Shown here: positions 42,897-51,104 of the stretch, piece by piece
How the letters are laid out: the number at the start of each line of letters is the position of its first letter
How positions within the stretch are numbered: position 1 is the stretch's first letter
Source: Arthrobacter_B sp038069765
GTDB taxonomy: Bacteria > Actinomycetota > Actinomycetes > Actinomycetales > Micrococcaceae
DNA: 64,000 nucleotides
Direction of reading: 5' to 3'
Assembly: GCF_038069765.1 (NCBI RefSeq)
Contig: NZ_JBBPFS010000004.1
Coordinates: 62,001 to 126,000, forward strand
Notes under the pieces: generated by a model
Seen by the model: the letters and a program-made list of their open reading frames with translations, nothing else
What the model was told of the DNA's origin: nothing
The model's database searches: none
Position numbers and translations under genes: made by a program

Positions 42897-43762
42897 GGGC
42901 TCCCGCCGCCGGCCAACAGGGCAGCAGCGAGCTCTTCATCCACCAGCAGGGTGGTGATGAATCCGGCCGCCAGCACCGCGCGGACAGCATCGGCGCGGGC
43001 GGCCCCCTGCGCTACGGCCACCACCTTGGGGGTGTTCTGCAACTGGGCCACCGTAACTGCCAGCACCCGGTCCTCGAGTTCGGAATCGACCGGCCGGCCG
43101 GCTGCGTCCAGGAGCCGTCCGGAACATTCGGCGACGGCACCGGCACGCGCGGCCTGCAGCCGGAGCCGGTTGTCCACCCTGTCCCACACGGTGGAAAGTC
43201 CCGGCGTCCAGGCGCCGACGGCAACCACGGCGGCATCCAGCGTGTCCGCCCGTGCCAGCGTGTCAGCGATTTCCGGCTGGCGGCGCAGGCTGTCTGCGGT
43301 GTCGGCGTGCTCGACCACCAGCGGAGCCCACAGCGGCCAGGTGCTCACCCCGGGGTGCCTGCCCAGGCTCTGGATCAGTTCCAGAGAATTGCCGCTGCCC
43401 GGAACCGGGAGGGCACCGGCCAGCTGGACGATGTTGCACGGCGGCAGATCAGTGACATAGCCGGCGGCCAGGTCCAGCGTGCGGGACCAGGAAATGCCCA
43501 CCGTGGCGCCGGGCTGCGCTGCATTCATCAGTTCTTCGGCCGCTTTTTGAGCCATGGCTTTGCGGGTTGTCCGGTCATCCGGCCCGGTGGGAGTGATTTC
43601 AACCCGGTCTATTCCGAGGAGTTCTGCCAGCCGGCCGGGTTCCGGATCCGAAGCCGGACGGGGAAAGCGGACGTCGATGTGCACAATTCCCAGCGTTCGG
43701 GCCTCTTCGAGGTGCCGGGCCACTTGAAACCGCGAAATCCCATAGCTTCGGGCAATCTCCAC
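42893..43762 (-). CDS. SorC/DeoR-type sugar-responsive regulator
   Basis: 289 residues from the GTG at 43762. Helix-turn-helix (IARSYGISRFQVARHLEEARTLGIVHIDV) and a C-terminal sugar-phosphate-binding domain. The conserved N-terminal helix (HEELLARIGRDYYLSNHSKVEIA) continues in frame upstream to an ATT at 43840, which has CAGGG at six bases; no ATG, GTG or TTG exists there, so translation may start at ATT. It lies between mannitol dehydrogenase and the divergent polyol importer and probably controls both. Confidence 0.85.
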   Translation of the reverse strand: MEIARSYGISRFQVARHLEEARTLGIVHIDVRFPRPASDPEPGRLAELLGIDRVEITPTGPDDRTTRKAMAQKAAEELMNAAQPGATVGISWSRTLDLAAGYVTDLPPCNIVQLAGALPVPGSGNSLELIQSLGRHPGVSTWPLWAPLVVEHADTADSLRRQPEIADTLARADTLDAAVVAVGAWTPGLSTVWDRVDNRLRLQAARAGAVAECSGRLLDAAGRPVDSELEDRVLAVTVAQLQNTPKVVAVAQGAARADAVRAVLAAGFITTLLVDEELAAALLAGGGSP

Positions 43763-43956
43763 CTTCGAGTGGTTGGAGAGGTAATAATCCCGGCCGATCC
43801 TGGCCAGAAGTTCCTCGTGGGACCAGCCTGATTCGGTAATGATCGACCCTGCCCGTTCTCGAAGATAAACGCCCGTAGTTGCCCAATTGAGTCTATCTGC
43901 CTAGAGTTACTCCACAAATGAGCGCAGGGCAATTCTCACATGAGCAAGGACGACGT

Positions 43957-45339
43957 ATGAGATCACGACGCAGCGGCCCGATCCACTACAGACGCAGGCA
44001 CCTGCGGACCGCGGCAGCCTCGGCAGCGGCGCTCTCCCTCGTGCTGACCGGATGCGGCGGTGACAGCGCAGCGGGCCCGGAGGAGATTGTGGTGGCCATC
44101 GTCTCCAATCCGCAAATGACCGACGCCATTTCCCTGGAGGAGAATTTCCGCGAACAATACCCCGACGTCGATGCGCGCTTTGTCTCGCTGCCGGAGAATG
44201 AGGCCAGGGCAAAGATCACCGCGTCGGTTGCCACAGGCGGCGGGGAGTTCGACGTCGTCATGATCTCCAATTACGAAACCCCCATGTGGGCTGAAAACGG
44301 CTGGATCACCAATCTGCAGGAGTATGCCGACACCACTGAAGGCTATGATCCCGACGATTTTGTTCCCAATATCCGTGACGCCCTGAGCTACGAGGGGGAT
44401 TTGTATTCTGTGCCGTTCTACGGCGAATCCTCTTTCCTGGCCTACCGTGAGGACATTTTTGAGGCGGAGGGCCTCGTCATGCCGGAGCGTCCCACCTGGG
44501 AGGATGTTGCCGGCTTCGCCGAGCGGCTCCATGACCCGGACAACGGATTCTCCGGCATCTGCCTCCGCGGGCTGGCCGGCTGGGGTGAGGTCATGGCGCC
44601 GCTGAGCACCATGATGAACACCTACGGCGGAGGCTGGTTTGACCAGGACTGGAACGCCACCCTCGATTCCCCGGAAGTGGAAGCAGCCGTCACCGACTAC
44701 GTGGACCTGGTGCGCACGTCGGGCCAGCCCGGGGCGGCGACCAGCGGCTTCGGAGACTGCCTGACCCAGTACAGCCAGGGCACCGCGGCCATGTGGTACG
44801 ACGCCACGTCCATGGTTTCCTCCGTGGAGGATCCGGCCTCCTCCCTGGTGGTCGGCAAAACCGGGTACGCCCAGGCCCCTGTGGAGGAAACGGAATCCTC
44901 CGGCTGGCTGTACAGCTGGTCGCTGGCGATTCCCGAAACCAGCCAAAAGAAGGACGCCGCCTGGGACTTCATCTCCTGGATGACCAACAAGGAGTACATC
45001 CAGCTGGTGGGCGAAGAGATCAGCTGGGAACGGGTACCGCCGGGCAGCCGGCTGTCGACTTATGAAATTCCGGAATACGCCGAAGTGGCGGAGAACTACG
45101 CCGAACCCACGCTGTCGGCCATGGCCGGTGCCTCACAGGAAACCAGCATGGTGGGCGGAGTTCCGTATCCGGGCCTGCAGTTTGTGGGGATCCCGGAGTT
45201 CCAGGACCTGGGCACCCGGGTGGCGCAGCAGATTTCAGCAGCCATTGCCGGACAGAAAACAGTGGCCGAGGCGCTGGAACAGTCGCAGCGCTACGCCGAA
45301 ACCGTCGCGGAAAGCTACCAGTCAGGAGAAAACCAATGA
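43957..45339 (+). CDS. polyol ABC transporter substrate-binding lipoprotein
   Basis: 460 residues. Twin basic N-terminus, hydrophobic core and lipobox LTGC, so lipid-anchored outside the membrane. Family 1 extracellular solute-binding domain (YPDVDARFVSLPENEARAKI, GEFDVVMISNYETP, SSFLAYREDIFEAEGL). Relatives bind sorbitol/mannitol. ATG at 43957 with AAGGA upstream; an upstream ATG at 43918 would spoil the signal peptide. Followed by two permeases with overlapping or near-overlapping starts; no ATPase gene, so a shared MsiK/UgpC-type ATPase is needed. Confidence 0.9.
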   Translation: MRSRRSGPIHYRRRHLRTAAASAAALSLVLTGCGGDSAAGPEEIVVAIVSNPQMTDAISLEENFREQYPDVDARFVSLPENEARAKITASVATGGGEFDVVMISNYETPMWAENGWITNLQEYADTTEGYDPDDFVPNIRDALSYEGDLYSVPFYGESSFLAYREDIFEAEGLVMPERPTWEDVAGFAERLHDPDNGFSGICLRGLAGWGEVMAPLSTMMNTYGGGWFDQDWNATLDSPEVEAAVTDYVDLVRTSGQPGAATSGFGDCLTQYSQGTAAMWYDATSMVSSVEDPASSLVVGKTGYAQAPVEETESSGWLYSWSLAIPETSQKKDAAWDFISWMTNKEYIQLVGEEISWERVPPGSRLSTYEIPEYAEVAENYAEPTLSAMAGASQETSMVGGVPYPGLQFVGIPEFQDLGTRVAQQISAAIAGQKTVAEALEQSQRYAETVAESYQSGENQ

Positions 45340-46280
45340 CCAGCCTGGTAGACAAACACCACCAGAAGGTCCGCCGCGACGCGGAGCAGCGGCAGTCCCG
45401 GGGCATGTCCCGCGCCGAGGGCTGGCGGCGGCGGGGACCGCTGCTGCCGGCCCTGGTTTTCACGCTGATTGTGACGCAGGTGCCGTTCCTGTTCACCATT
45501 TGGTATTCCCTGCAGAACTGGAACCTGCTCAATCCGGAAGGCGACCGGTTTGTGGGCCTGGGCAACTACGTGGAGATCTTCGCGGACTCCACCTTCCGCC
45601 AGGCCGCGCTGAACAGCGTGATCTTCACGCTGGGCTGCGTCTTTTTCGCGATGCTCCTCGGAATCATCTTTGCCCTGCTGCTGGACCGGTCCTTCGCCGG
45701 CCGCGGCGTGGTGCGGACCCTCCTGATCACACCGTTCCTGATCATGCCGGTGGCCGGTTCCCTGCTCTGGTCCGTGTCCATCCTTAACCCCAGCTACGGC
45801 CTGCTGAACTGGCTGATCGGCCTGGTGGGAATTTCACCCGTGGACTGGACCTCAACCCACCCGATCGCCTCGATCCTGATGTCCCTGGTGTGGCAGTGGA
45901 CGCCGTTCATGATGCTGCTGGTCCTGGCAGGCCTGCAGGCCCAGCCCAAGGATGTGCTGGAAGCAGCACAGGTGGACGGAGCAGGCTGGTGGCGCACGTT
46001 CATCTCCGTCACCCTTCCGCAGCTGCGCCGCTACATTGAACTGGGCATCCTGCTCGGTGCCATCTACGTGGTGAACACCTTCGACCAGATCTATCTCATG
46101 ACAGCGGGCGGGCCCGGCACTGCCAGCGCCAACCTGCCGTTCTACATCTACCAGCGGGCCTTCCTGGGCTTTGATATCGGGCAGGCCGCCGCCATGGGCG
46201 TCGTGGTGGTCATTGCCACGATCATTGTGGCCACCTTCGCCCTCCGCCTGATTTTCCGCAGCTTCGACGTAAAGGACTAG
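45336..46280 (+). CDS. sugar/polyol ABC permease, first subunit
   Basis: 314 residues, six predicted helices. MalF/SmoF-type: EAAQVDGAGWWRTFISVTLPQLRR matches the EAA loop that contacts the ATPase. Its ATG overlaps the binding-protein stop. Forms the membrane channel with the next gene's product. Confidence 0.92.
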   Translation: MTSLVDKHHQKVRRDAEQRQSRGMSRAEGWRRRGPLLPALVFTLIVTQVPFLFTIWYSLQNWNLLNPEGDRFVGLGNYVEIFADSTFRQAALNSVIFTLGCVFFAMLLGIIFALLLDRSFAGRGVVRTLLITPFLIMPVAGSLLWSVSILNPSYGLLNWLIGLVGISPVDWTSTHPIASILMSLVWQWTPFMMLLVLAGLQAQPKDVLEAAQVDGAGWWRTFISVTLPQLRRYIELGILLGAIYVVNTFDQIYLMTAGGPGTASANLPFYIYQRAFLGFDIGQAAAMGVVVVIATIIVATFALRLIFRSFDVKD

Positions 46281-46282
46281 CC

Positions 46283-47173
46283 GTGGCCACGCAGACAGAT
46301 TCGGCTTCCACCGGAAGCACCCCGCCGGCAGACCGGCCGCCGGTACCGGCACGCCGCGGACGGTCCCGGACAGGCGGTTCGCTGCTGACCGCGCTGACCT
46401 GGATCATCGCCATCGGATTTTTCTCCCCGGTCCTGTGGATGGTGCTCACCTCGTTCAAGCAGGAGTCTGCGGCAGCCTCCAACCCGCCGACATTCTTTTT
46501 TGCCCCCACCCTGGACCAGTACCGGGCCGTGCTCGACGCCGGGGCCGGGACCTACTTCGTGAACTCGATGATCGCCACGGGTGTTTCCACGATCCTGGTG
46601 GTGATCATGGCGGTTCCGGCCTCGTATGCCCTCAGCATCCGGCCGGTCAAAAAGACGCAGGATGTGCTGTTCTTCTTCATTTCCACCCGCATGCTCCCCG
46701 TAGTCGCCGTCATCATGCCGATCTACGTCATTGCGGGCCAGCTGAAGGTCCTGGACAACATCTGGACCCTGGTGGTCCTCTACACATCAATGAACCTGCC
46801 CATTGCCGTCTGGATGATGCGCTCCTTCTTCCAGGAGGTGCCCGGCGAGGTGCTGGAGGCGGCACAGATGGACGGCGCCGGACTGCTGAAAACCCTCTGG
46901 CGGGTCCTGATGCCCATGGTGGCCCCGGGTCTGGCGGCCACGGCCCTGATCTGCGTCATCTTCGCCTGGAACGAATTCTTCTTTGCCCTGAACCTCACGG
47001 CCGCCAGGTCCGCAACAGTGCCGGTTTTCCTGGTGTCGCAGATGACCAGTGAGGGCCTCTACCTGGCCCAGCTGTCGGCGGCTTCGGTCCTCGCTTCGCT
47101 GCCGGTGGTGCTGGCCGGATGGGTGGCCCAGAAGCAGCTGGTCCGCGGCCTGTCGATGGGCGCCGTGAAGTAA
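46283..47173 (+). CDS. sugar/polyol ABC permease, second subunit
   Basis: 296 residues, six helices, MalG/SmoG-type, with the EAA loop EVLEAAQMDGAGLLKTLWRVLMPM. GTG start two bases after the previous stop. A disordered Pro/Arg-rich N-terminus precedes helix 1. Its last codons and stop are repeated in tandem behind it. Confidence 0.92.
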   Translation: MATQTDSASTGSTPPADRPPVPARRGRSRTGGSLLTALTWIIAIGFFSPVLWMVLTSFKQESAAASNPPTFFFAPTLDQYRAVLDAGAGTYFVNSMIATGVSTILVVIMAVPASYALSIRPVKKTQDVLFFFISTRMLPVVAVIMPIYVIAGQLKVLDNIWTLVVLYTSMNLPIAVWMMRSFFQEVPGEVLEAAQMDGAGLLKTLWRVLMPMVAPGLAATALICVIFAWNEFFFALNLTAARSATVPVFLVSQMTSEGLYLAQLSAASVLASLPVVLAGWVAQKQLVRGLSMGAVK

Positions 47174-47219
47174 GAGGACGCAGTGAAATAAGAGGACGCC
47201 GTGAAATAAGAAGGACGCC
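47165..47219. repeat. 18-bp tandem repeat, three copies, spanning the permease stop
   Basis: GTGAAGTAAGAGGACGCA (47165-47182), then GTGAAATAAGAGGACGCC and a 19-base copy to 47219. The first holds the native Val-Lys-stop; each unit adds another TAA. Confidence 0.9.
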
Positions 47220-47272
47220 GTGAGGCATGGAGGGGGCGTGAAGTACGGCTGAAAACGGGAGCCGCAGGCCGC

Positions 47273-47695
47273 TTAGTTTTCGCGGGCCTTGCGGGTTTCC
47301 TTCGTGTTGGCCTTTTGGATTGCCTTCACGAGTTCGTCTTTGGTCATGTTGGAGCGCCCGGAAATATCCAGCTTGGCGGCCACCTCGTACAGGTGTTTCT
47401 TGGACGCGTTGGCATCCACCCCGCCGGCCGTCTTCCGGGATGAATCCCGGCTGCCCGCCGCCTTGGCATCCGAGGGGCCGGATTCTTCCTTGGGCTCCCA
47501 GTGGTCGCCCACCTTTTCATGTGTGTGCTTCAGGGAGGCGTAGGCGGTCCGGGCCGCACGCTCCCCCTCGCCGTACTCCTCAACCGCGGAATCGTAGGTC
47601 TTCGCGAAGGTATCCTGAGCCTTCTTGTCGGAGCGCTGCAGGGTTGAGGGCAGTTCACTCTTCTTGGCGGAATCATTCTTGCCGGTCTTGGGCAT
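47273..47695 (-). CDS. ChaB-domain protein with C-terminal SAP/Rho-N-like domain
   Basis: 140 residues. N-terminal ChaB-type domain (ELPSTLQRSDKKAQDTFAKTYDSAVEEYG, then AARTAYASLKHTHEKVGDHW), a polar linker, and a C-terminal helix-extended-helix (LYEVAAKLDISGRSNMTKDELVKAI) as in the Rho N-terminal or SAP nucleic-acid-binding domains. Cytosolic; function unknown. A perfect GTAAG-N4-CTTAC palindrome lies 70 bases upstream. Confidence 0.82.
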   Translation of the reverse strand: MPKTGKNDSAKKSELPSTLQRSDKKAQDTFAKTYDSAVEEYGEGERAARTAYASLKHTHEKVGDHWEPKEESGPSDAKAAGSRDSSRKTAGGVDANASKKHLYEVAAKLDISGRSNMTKDELVKAIQKANTKETRKAREN

Positions 47696-47764
47696 GACGC
47701 GTCCTTTCCGGAAGTTGCTTCCGGGCTCACGGGCCTCGGAAGCGGGAAACAGCAGGTGCGGTTA

Positions 47765-47778
47765 GTAAGGGCACTTAC
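47765..47778. promoter_or_regulatory. perfect GTAAG-N4-CTTAC palindrome, ChaB promoter
   Basis: GTAAGGGCACTTAC with both arms exact; GATAGA precedes it on the coding strand. Member of the five-site set. Confidence 0.55.
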
Positions 47779-47826
47779 TGTCTATCAAAGGAACGGTACC
47801 GGCTCAACCCGCCGCAGCGCCGGGGA

Positions 47827-49242
47827 TCAGCACTCCACCACGTTCACGGCGAGGCCGCCGAGCGCGGTTTCCTTGTACTTGGAGCTCATGTCGCGGCCGG
47901 TTTCGCGCATGGTCACAATGACCTCGTCCAGCGAAACCCGGTGGTCGCCGTCGCCCCACAATGCCATTTTGGCGGCGTTCACGGCCTTTGCGGCGCCGAT
48001 GGCGTTGCGTTCGATGCAGGGCACCTGAACCAGCCCGCCGATGGGGTCGCAGGTGAGGCCCAAATTGTGTTCCATGGCGATTTCGGCGGCGTTTTCCACC
48101 TGTTCGGGCGTGCCGCCCAGGATTTCCGCCAGGCCCGCAGCAGCCATGGACGACGCCGACCCCACCTCGCCCTGGCAGCCCACTTCGGCGCCGGAGATGG
48201 AGGCCTGTTCCTTGTACAGGACCCCCACCGCGCCTGCGGTCAGCAGGAAACGCACAACGACGTCGTCGCGCTCCTCCTGCGTGGCGGTGTCCATTCCGGG
48301 GCCGTAGTGGGTGGCGTAGAACATGACGGCGGGAATGATGCCGGCCGCGCCGTTGGTGGGTGCGGTGACCACCCGCCCGCCGGAGGCGTTTTCCTCGTTG
48401 ACGGCCAGCGCCACCAGGTTCACCCATTCCTGCCAGAACTTCGGGTCCCGGTTCGGATCCTCGGCACGCAGCCGGGTGTGCCAGGCAGGTGCCCGGCGGC
48501 GGACCTTCAGCCCGCCCGGGAGCAGACCGGTGCGGCGGATGGCGGAGTTCTTGCAGTCCTCCATGACGTCGCGGATGTGCAGCAGGCCCGCGCGGATGTC
48601 CGCCTCGGTCCGGGAGACCTTCTCATTGGCGAGCATCACGCCGGAAATGTTCAGCCCGTTGTTTGTGCAGTGCTCCAGGAGCCCGACGGCGGTGCGGAAC
48701 GGGAACGGCAGAGCCGCCTTGGTGGATTCCAGTTCCTGCCGGGCGGCGTCCTCCTCCCCCTCACGCACAATGAAGCCGCCGCCGACGGAGAAGAACGTGG
48801 CCTCGTGCAGCACGGCGCCGTCGGCGCCGGAGGCGGCGAACTTCATGCCGTTGGTGTGCCGCGGAAGCACGGTGAGCGGGTGCAGGACGATGTCCGCTTC
48901 GCCGTATTCCAGGATGCAGGAATCAGCTCCGGGAACCTGGGAGCACAGCTGCAGTTTCCGGGTGGCTTCGATGGTGGCGAGGCGTTCCTCGACCTCCCCG
49001 GGGAGGATTTTCTCCGGGGCAAAGCCTTCCAGCCCCAGCAGGACCGCAGTCATGGTGCCGTGGCCGCGGCCGGTCGCCGCAAGCGAACCGTACAGGTCCA
49101 CGCGGAGGCCGGCCACGGCGGACAGGATGCCGGCGTCGACCAGCTCCCCCGCAAAAACGGCGGCGGCACGCATCGGGCCCACGGTGTGTGAGCTCGATGG
49201 GCCGATGCCTACGGAGAACAGGTCAAAAACGCCGACAGCCAC
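47827..49242 (-). CDS. sdaA: L-serine ammonia-lyase, iron-sulfur type
   Basis: 471 residues, single-chain SdaA, converting L-serine to pyruvate and ammonia. Beta domain at the N-terminus (FSVGIGPSSSHTVGPMRAA), alpha domain with the 4Fe-4S cysteines in GAEVGCQGEVGSASS, LTCDPIGGLVQVPCIER, and the C-terminal residue Cys471, which in characterised relatives caps the cluster. Ten bases downstream of glyA on the same strand, completing the glycine-to-pyruvate route. Confidence 0.95.
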   Translation of the reverse strand: MAVGVFDLFSVGIGPSSSHTVGPMRAAAVFAGELVDAGILSAVAGLRVDLYGSLAATGRGHGTMTAVLLGLEGFAPEKILPGEVEERLATIEATRKLQLCSQVPGADSCILEYGEADIVLHPLTVLPRHTNGMKFAASGADGAVLHEATFFSVGGGFIVREGEEDAARQELESTKAALPFPFRTAVGLLEHCTNNGLNISGVMLANEKVSRTEADIRAGLLHIRDVMEDCKNSAIRRTGLLPGGLKVRRRAPAWHTRLRAEDPNRDPKFWQEWVNLVALAVNEENASGGRVVTAPTNGAAGIIPAVMFYATHYGPGMDTATQEERDDVVVRFLLTAGAVGVLYKEQASISGAEVGCQGEVGSASSMAAAGLAEILGGTPEQVENAAEIAMEHNLGLTCDPIGGLVQVPCIERNAIGAAKAVNAAKMALWGDGDHRVSLDEVIVTMRETGRDMSSKYKETALGGLAVNVVEC

Positions 49243-49251
49243 TGGGATTCC

Positions 49252-50553
49252 TTAAACGTGCGCCGGTGAGGAGGCCAGGTCGGCAACCTCGGTGTAGAGC
49301 GGATGTGCGGAGGCCAGCGCGGAAACGCGGTCCTTCAGCGGTGAGAGGTCATCGTCTTCACCGGCAATGAGCGCCAGCGCAATGATGTCCGCCACCTCGC
49401 GGAAGGCATCCTCACCGAACCCGCGCGTCGCCAGCGCGGGGGTGCCGATCCGCAGGCCGGAGGTCACCATCGGCGGGCGGGGATCAAACGGGACGGCGTT
49501 GCGGTTCACGGTGATGTCAATCTGCGCGAGCCGGTCCTCGCCTTCCTGCCCGTTAAGGGCGGCGTTGCGCAGGTCCACCAGCACCAGGTGCACGTCGGTA
49601 CCGCCGGAGATCACGGAAATACCCTTGGCGGCGACGTCGTCGGCGAGCAGGCGCTCGGCGAGGATCCGCGCGCCGGCCAGGGTGCGCTCCTGGCGCTCCT
49701 TGAACTCGGGCGTTGCTGCGATCTTGAAGGCTGTCGCCTTGCCGGCAATGACGTGCTCCAGCGGGCCGCCCTGCTGTCCGGGGAAGACAGCCGAGTTGAT
49801 CTTCTTGGCGATGTCAGCGTCGTTGGAGAGGATGATGCCGCCGCGGGGACCCGCCAGGGTCTTGTGCGTGGTGGAGGTGACCACGTGGGCGTGCGGAACC
49901 GGGCTGGGATGCAGTCCGGCGGCCACGAGGCCGGCGAAGTGCGCCATGTCCACCATCAGGTAGGCGCCCACCGAGTCGGCGATGCGGCGGAATTCGGCGA
50001 AGTCCAGCTGCCGGGCATAAGCGGACCAGCCGGCCACGATCAGCTTGGGCTGGTGCTCCCGGGCCAGGCGCTCCACCTCGGCCATGTCGATCCGCTGGGT
50101 GTCTTCGGCAACGTTGTACGGGACCACGTTGTAGAGCCGGCCGGAGAAGTTGATCTTCATGCCGTGGGTGAGGTGCCCGCCGTGCGCCAGGGACAGGCCC
50201 AGGATGGTGTCGCCCGGACGGATCAGGGCATGCATGACCGAGGCGTTGGCCTGCGCGCCGGAGTGCGGCTGCACGTTGGCGAAGTTTGCACCGAAAAGGT
50301 CCTTGGCCCGGTCAATGGCGAGCTGCTCAATGACGTCCACGTATTCGCAGCCGCCGTAGTAGCGCCGGCCCGGGTAACCCTCGGCGTACTTGTTGGTCAG
50401 CACCGAACCCTGGGATTCCATGACGGCCACCGACGTGTGGTTTTCGGAAGCGATCATTTCCAGGCCGGACTGCTGGCGGCGGCGCTCGTTGTCGATCTGC
50501 TCCGCCACCTCCGGGTCAATCTGGGCGAGGTGCGAGTTCAGGTAATCGGTCAC
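49252..50553 (-). CDS. glyA: serine hydroxymethyltransferase
   Basis: 433 residues. PLP-binding Lys231 in VTSTTHKTLAGPRGG; N-terminal MIASENHTS and YAEGYPGRRYYGG motifs. Interconverts glycine plus methylene-tetrahydrofolate and serine. Start overlaps the gcvH stop by four bases, so it is part of the gcv operon and uses the one-carbon unit made by glycine cleavage. Confidence 0.97.
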   Translation of the reverse strand: MTDYLNSHLAQIDPEVAEQIDNERRRQQSGLEMIASENHTSVAVMESQGSVLTNKYAEGYPGRRYYGGCEYVDVIEQLAIDRAKDLFGANFANVQPHSGAQANASVMHALIRPGDTILGLSLAHGGHLTHGMKINFSGRLYNVVPYNVAEDTQRIDMAEVERLAREHQPKLIVAGWSAYARQLDFAEFRRIADSVGAYLMVDMAHFAGLVAAGLHPSPVPHAHVVTSTTHKTLAGPRGGIILSNDADIAKKINSAVFPGQQGGPLEHVIAGKATAFKIAATPEFKERQERTLAGARILAERLLADDVAAKGISVISGGTDVHLVLVDLRNAALNGQEGEDRLAQIDITVNRNAVPFDPRPPMVTSGLRIGTPALATRGFGEDAFREVADIIALALIAGEDDDLSPLKDRVSALASAHPLYTEVADLASSPAHV

Positions 50554-50927
50554 AGCTCGCCGCCGTTCTTCTCCGCGTACTCCTCGGCGCTGAGCAGGGC
50601 GCCCTCGGAGGTGGTGTTGACGGTAAAGAGCCAGCCGGCGCCGTACGGGTCCTCGTTCAGCAGAGCCGGGTTCTCGATGGCTTCCTGGTTGATTTCGACA
50701 ATCTCGCCGGAGACCGGAGCGTACAGGTCCGAGACTGACTTGGTGGACTCGACTTCGCCGCAGGTTTCACCGGCAGTGATCACGGTGCCAACCTCGGGCA
50801 GGTCCACGTACACCACATCGCCCAGGGCGTCGGCGGCAACGGCGGAGATGCCAACCTTCATGGGGGTGGAGCCGTCCACCCACTCGTGTTCGGCTGAATA
50901 GCGGAGTCCTGCGTTCACTTTGCTCAT
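50550..50927 (-). CDS. gcvH: glycine cleavage system H protein
   Basis: 125 residues. Lipoylated Lys63 in EVESTKSVSDLYAPVSGEI; the lipoyl arm shuttles the aminomethyl group between GcvP, GcvT and the L protein. Between gcvT (171-base gap with hairpins) and glyA (four-base overlap). Confidence 0.97.
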   Translation of the reverse strand: MSKVNAGLRYSAEHEWVDGSTPMKVGISAVAADALGDVVYVDLPEVGTVITAGETCGEVESTKSVSDLYAPVSGEIVEINQEAIENPALLNEDPYGAGWLFTVNTTSEGALLSAEEYAEKNGGEL

Positions 50928-51002
50928 GGGATGTGCCTTTCTAGATCTGCTGCATGCTTCGGGTTTAGTTCAAAGTCTAGGTCTGGGCGGCGGAGGAGCG
51001 GC

Positions 51003-51104
51003 ATTTCGTCGCCCCTTAGACACCTCGCTCGTTCCTCGCTCGGCGATGCGGGGCTACACGAAATACCCCACCTTCGCCGCGCTCGGCTTGGGGTCTGGCT
51101 ATTT
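51003..51104. repeat. double hairpin element between gcvT and gcvH
   Basis: Two linked inverted repeats: ATTTCGT (51003-51009) pairs with ACGAAAT (51058-51064), supported by inner GCCCC/GGGGC; AAATACCCCA (51061-51070) pairs in two blocks with TGGGGT (51089-51094) and TATTT (51100-51104). They share bases 51061-51064, so the two folds are mutually exclusive. CTCGCTCGTTCCTCGCTCGG inside looks like a dispersed extragenic repeat. Confidence 0.6.

Noticed and set aside
47941..49191. Long plus-strand frame opposite sdaA
   Set aside because: Antisense shadow; sdaA has clear motifs and operon context.
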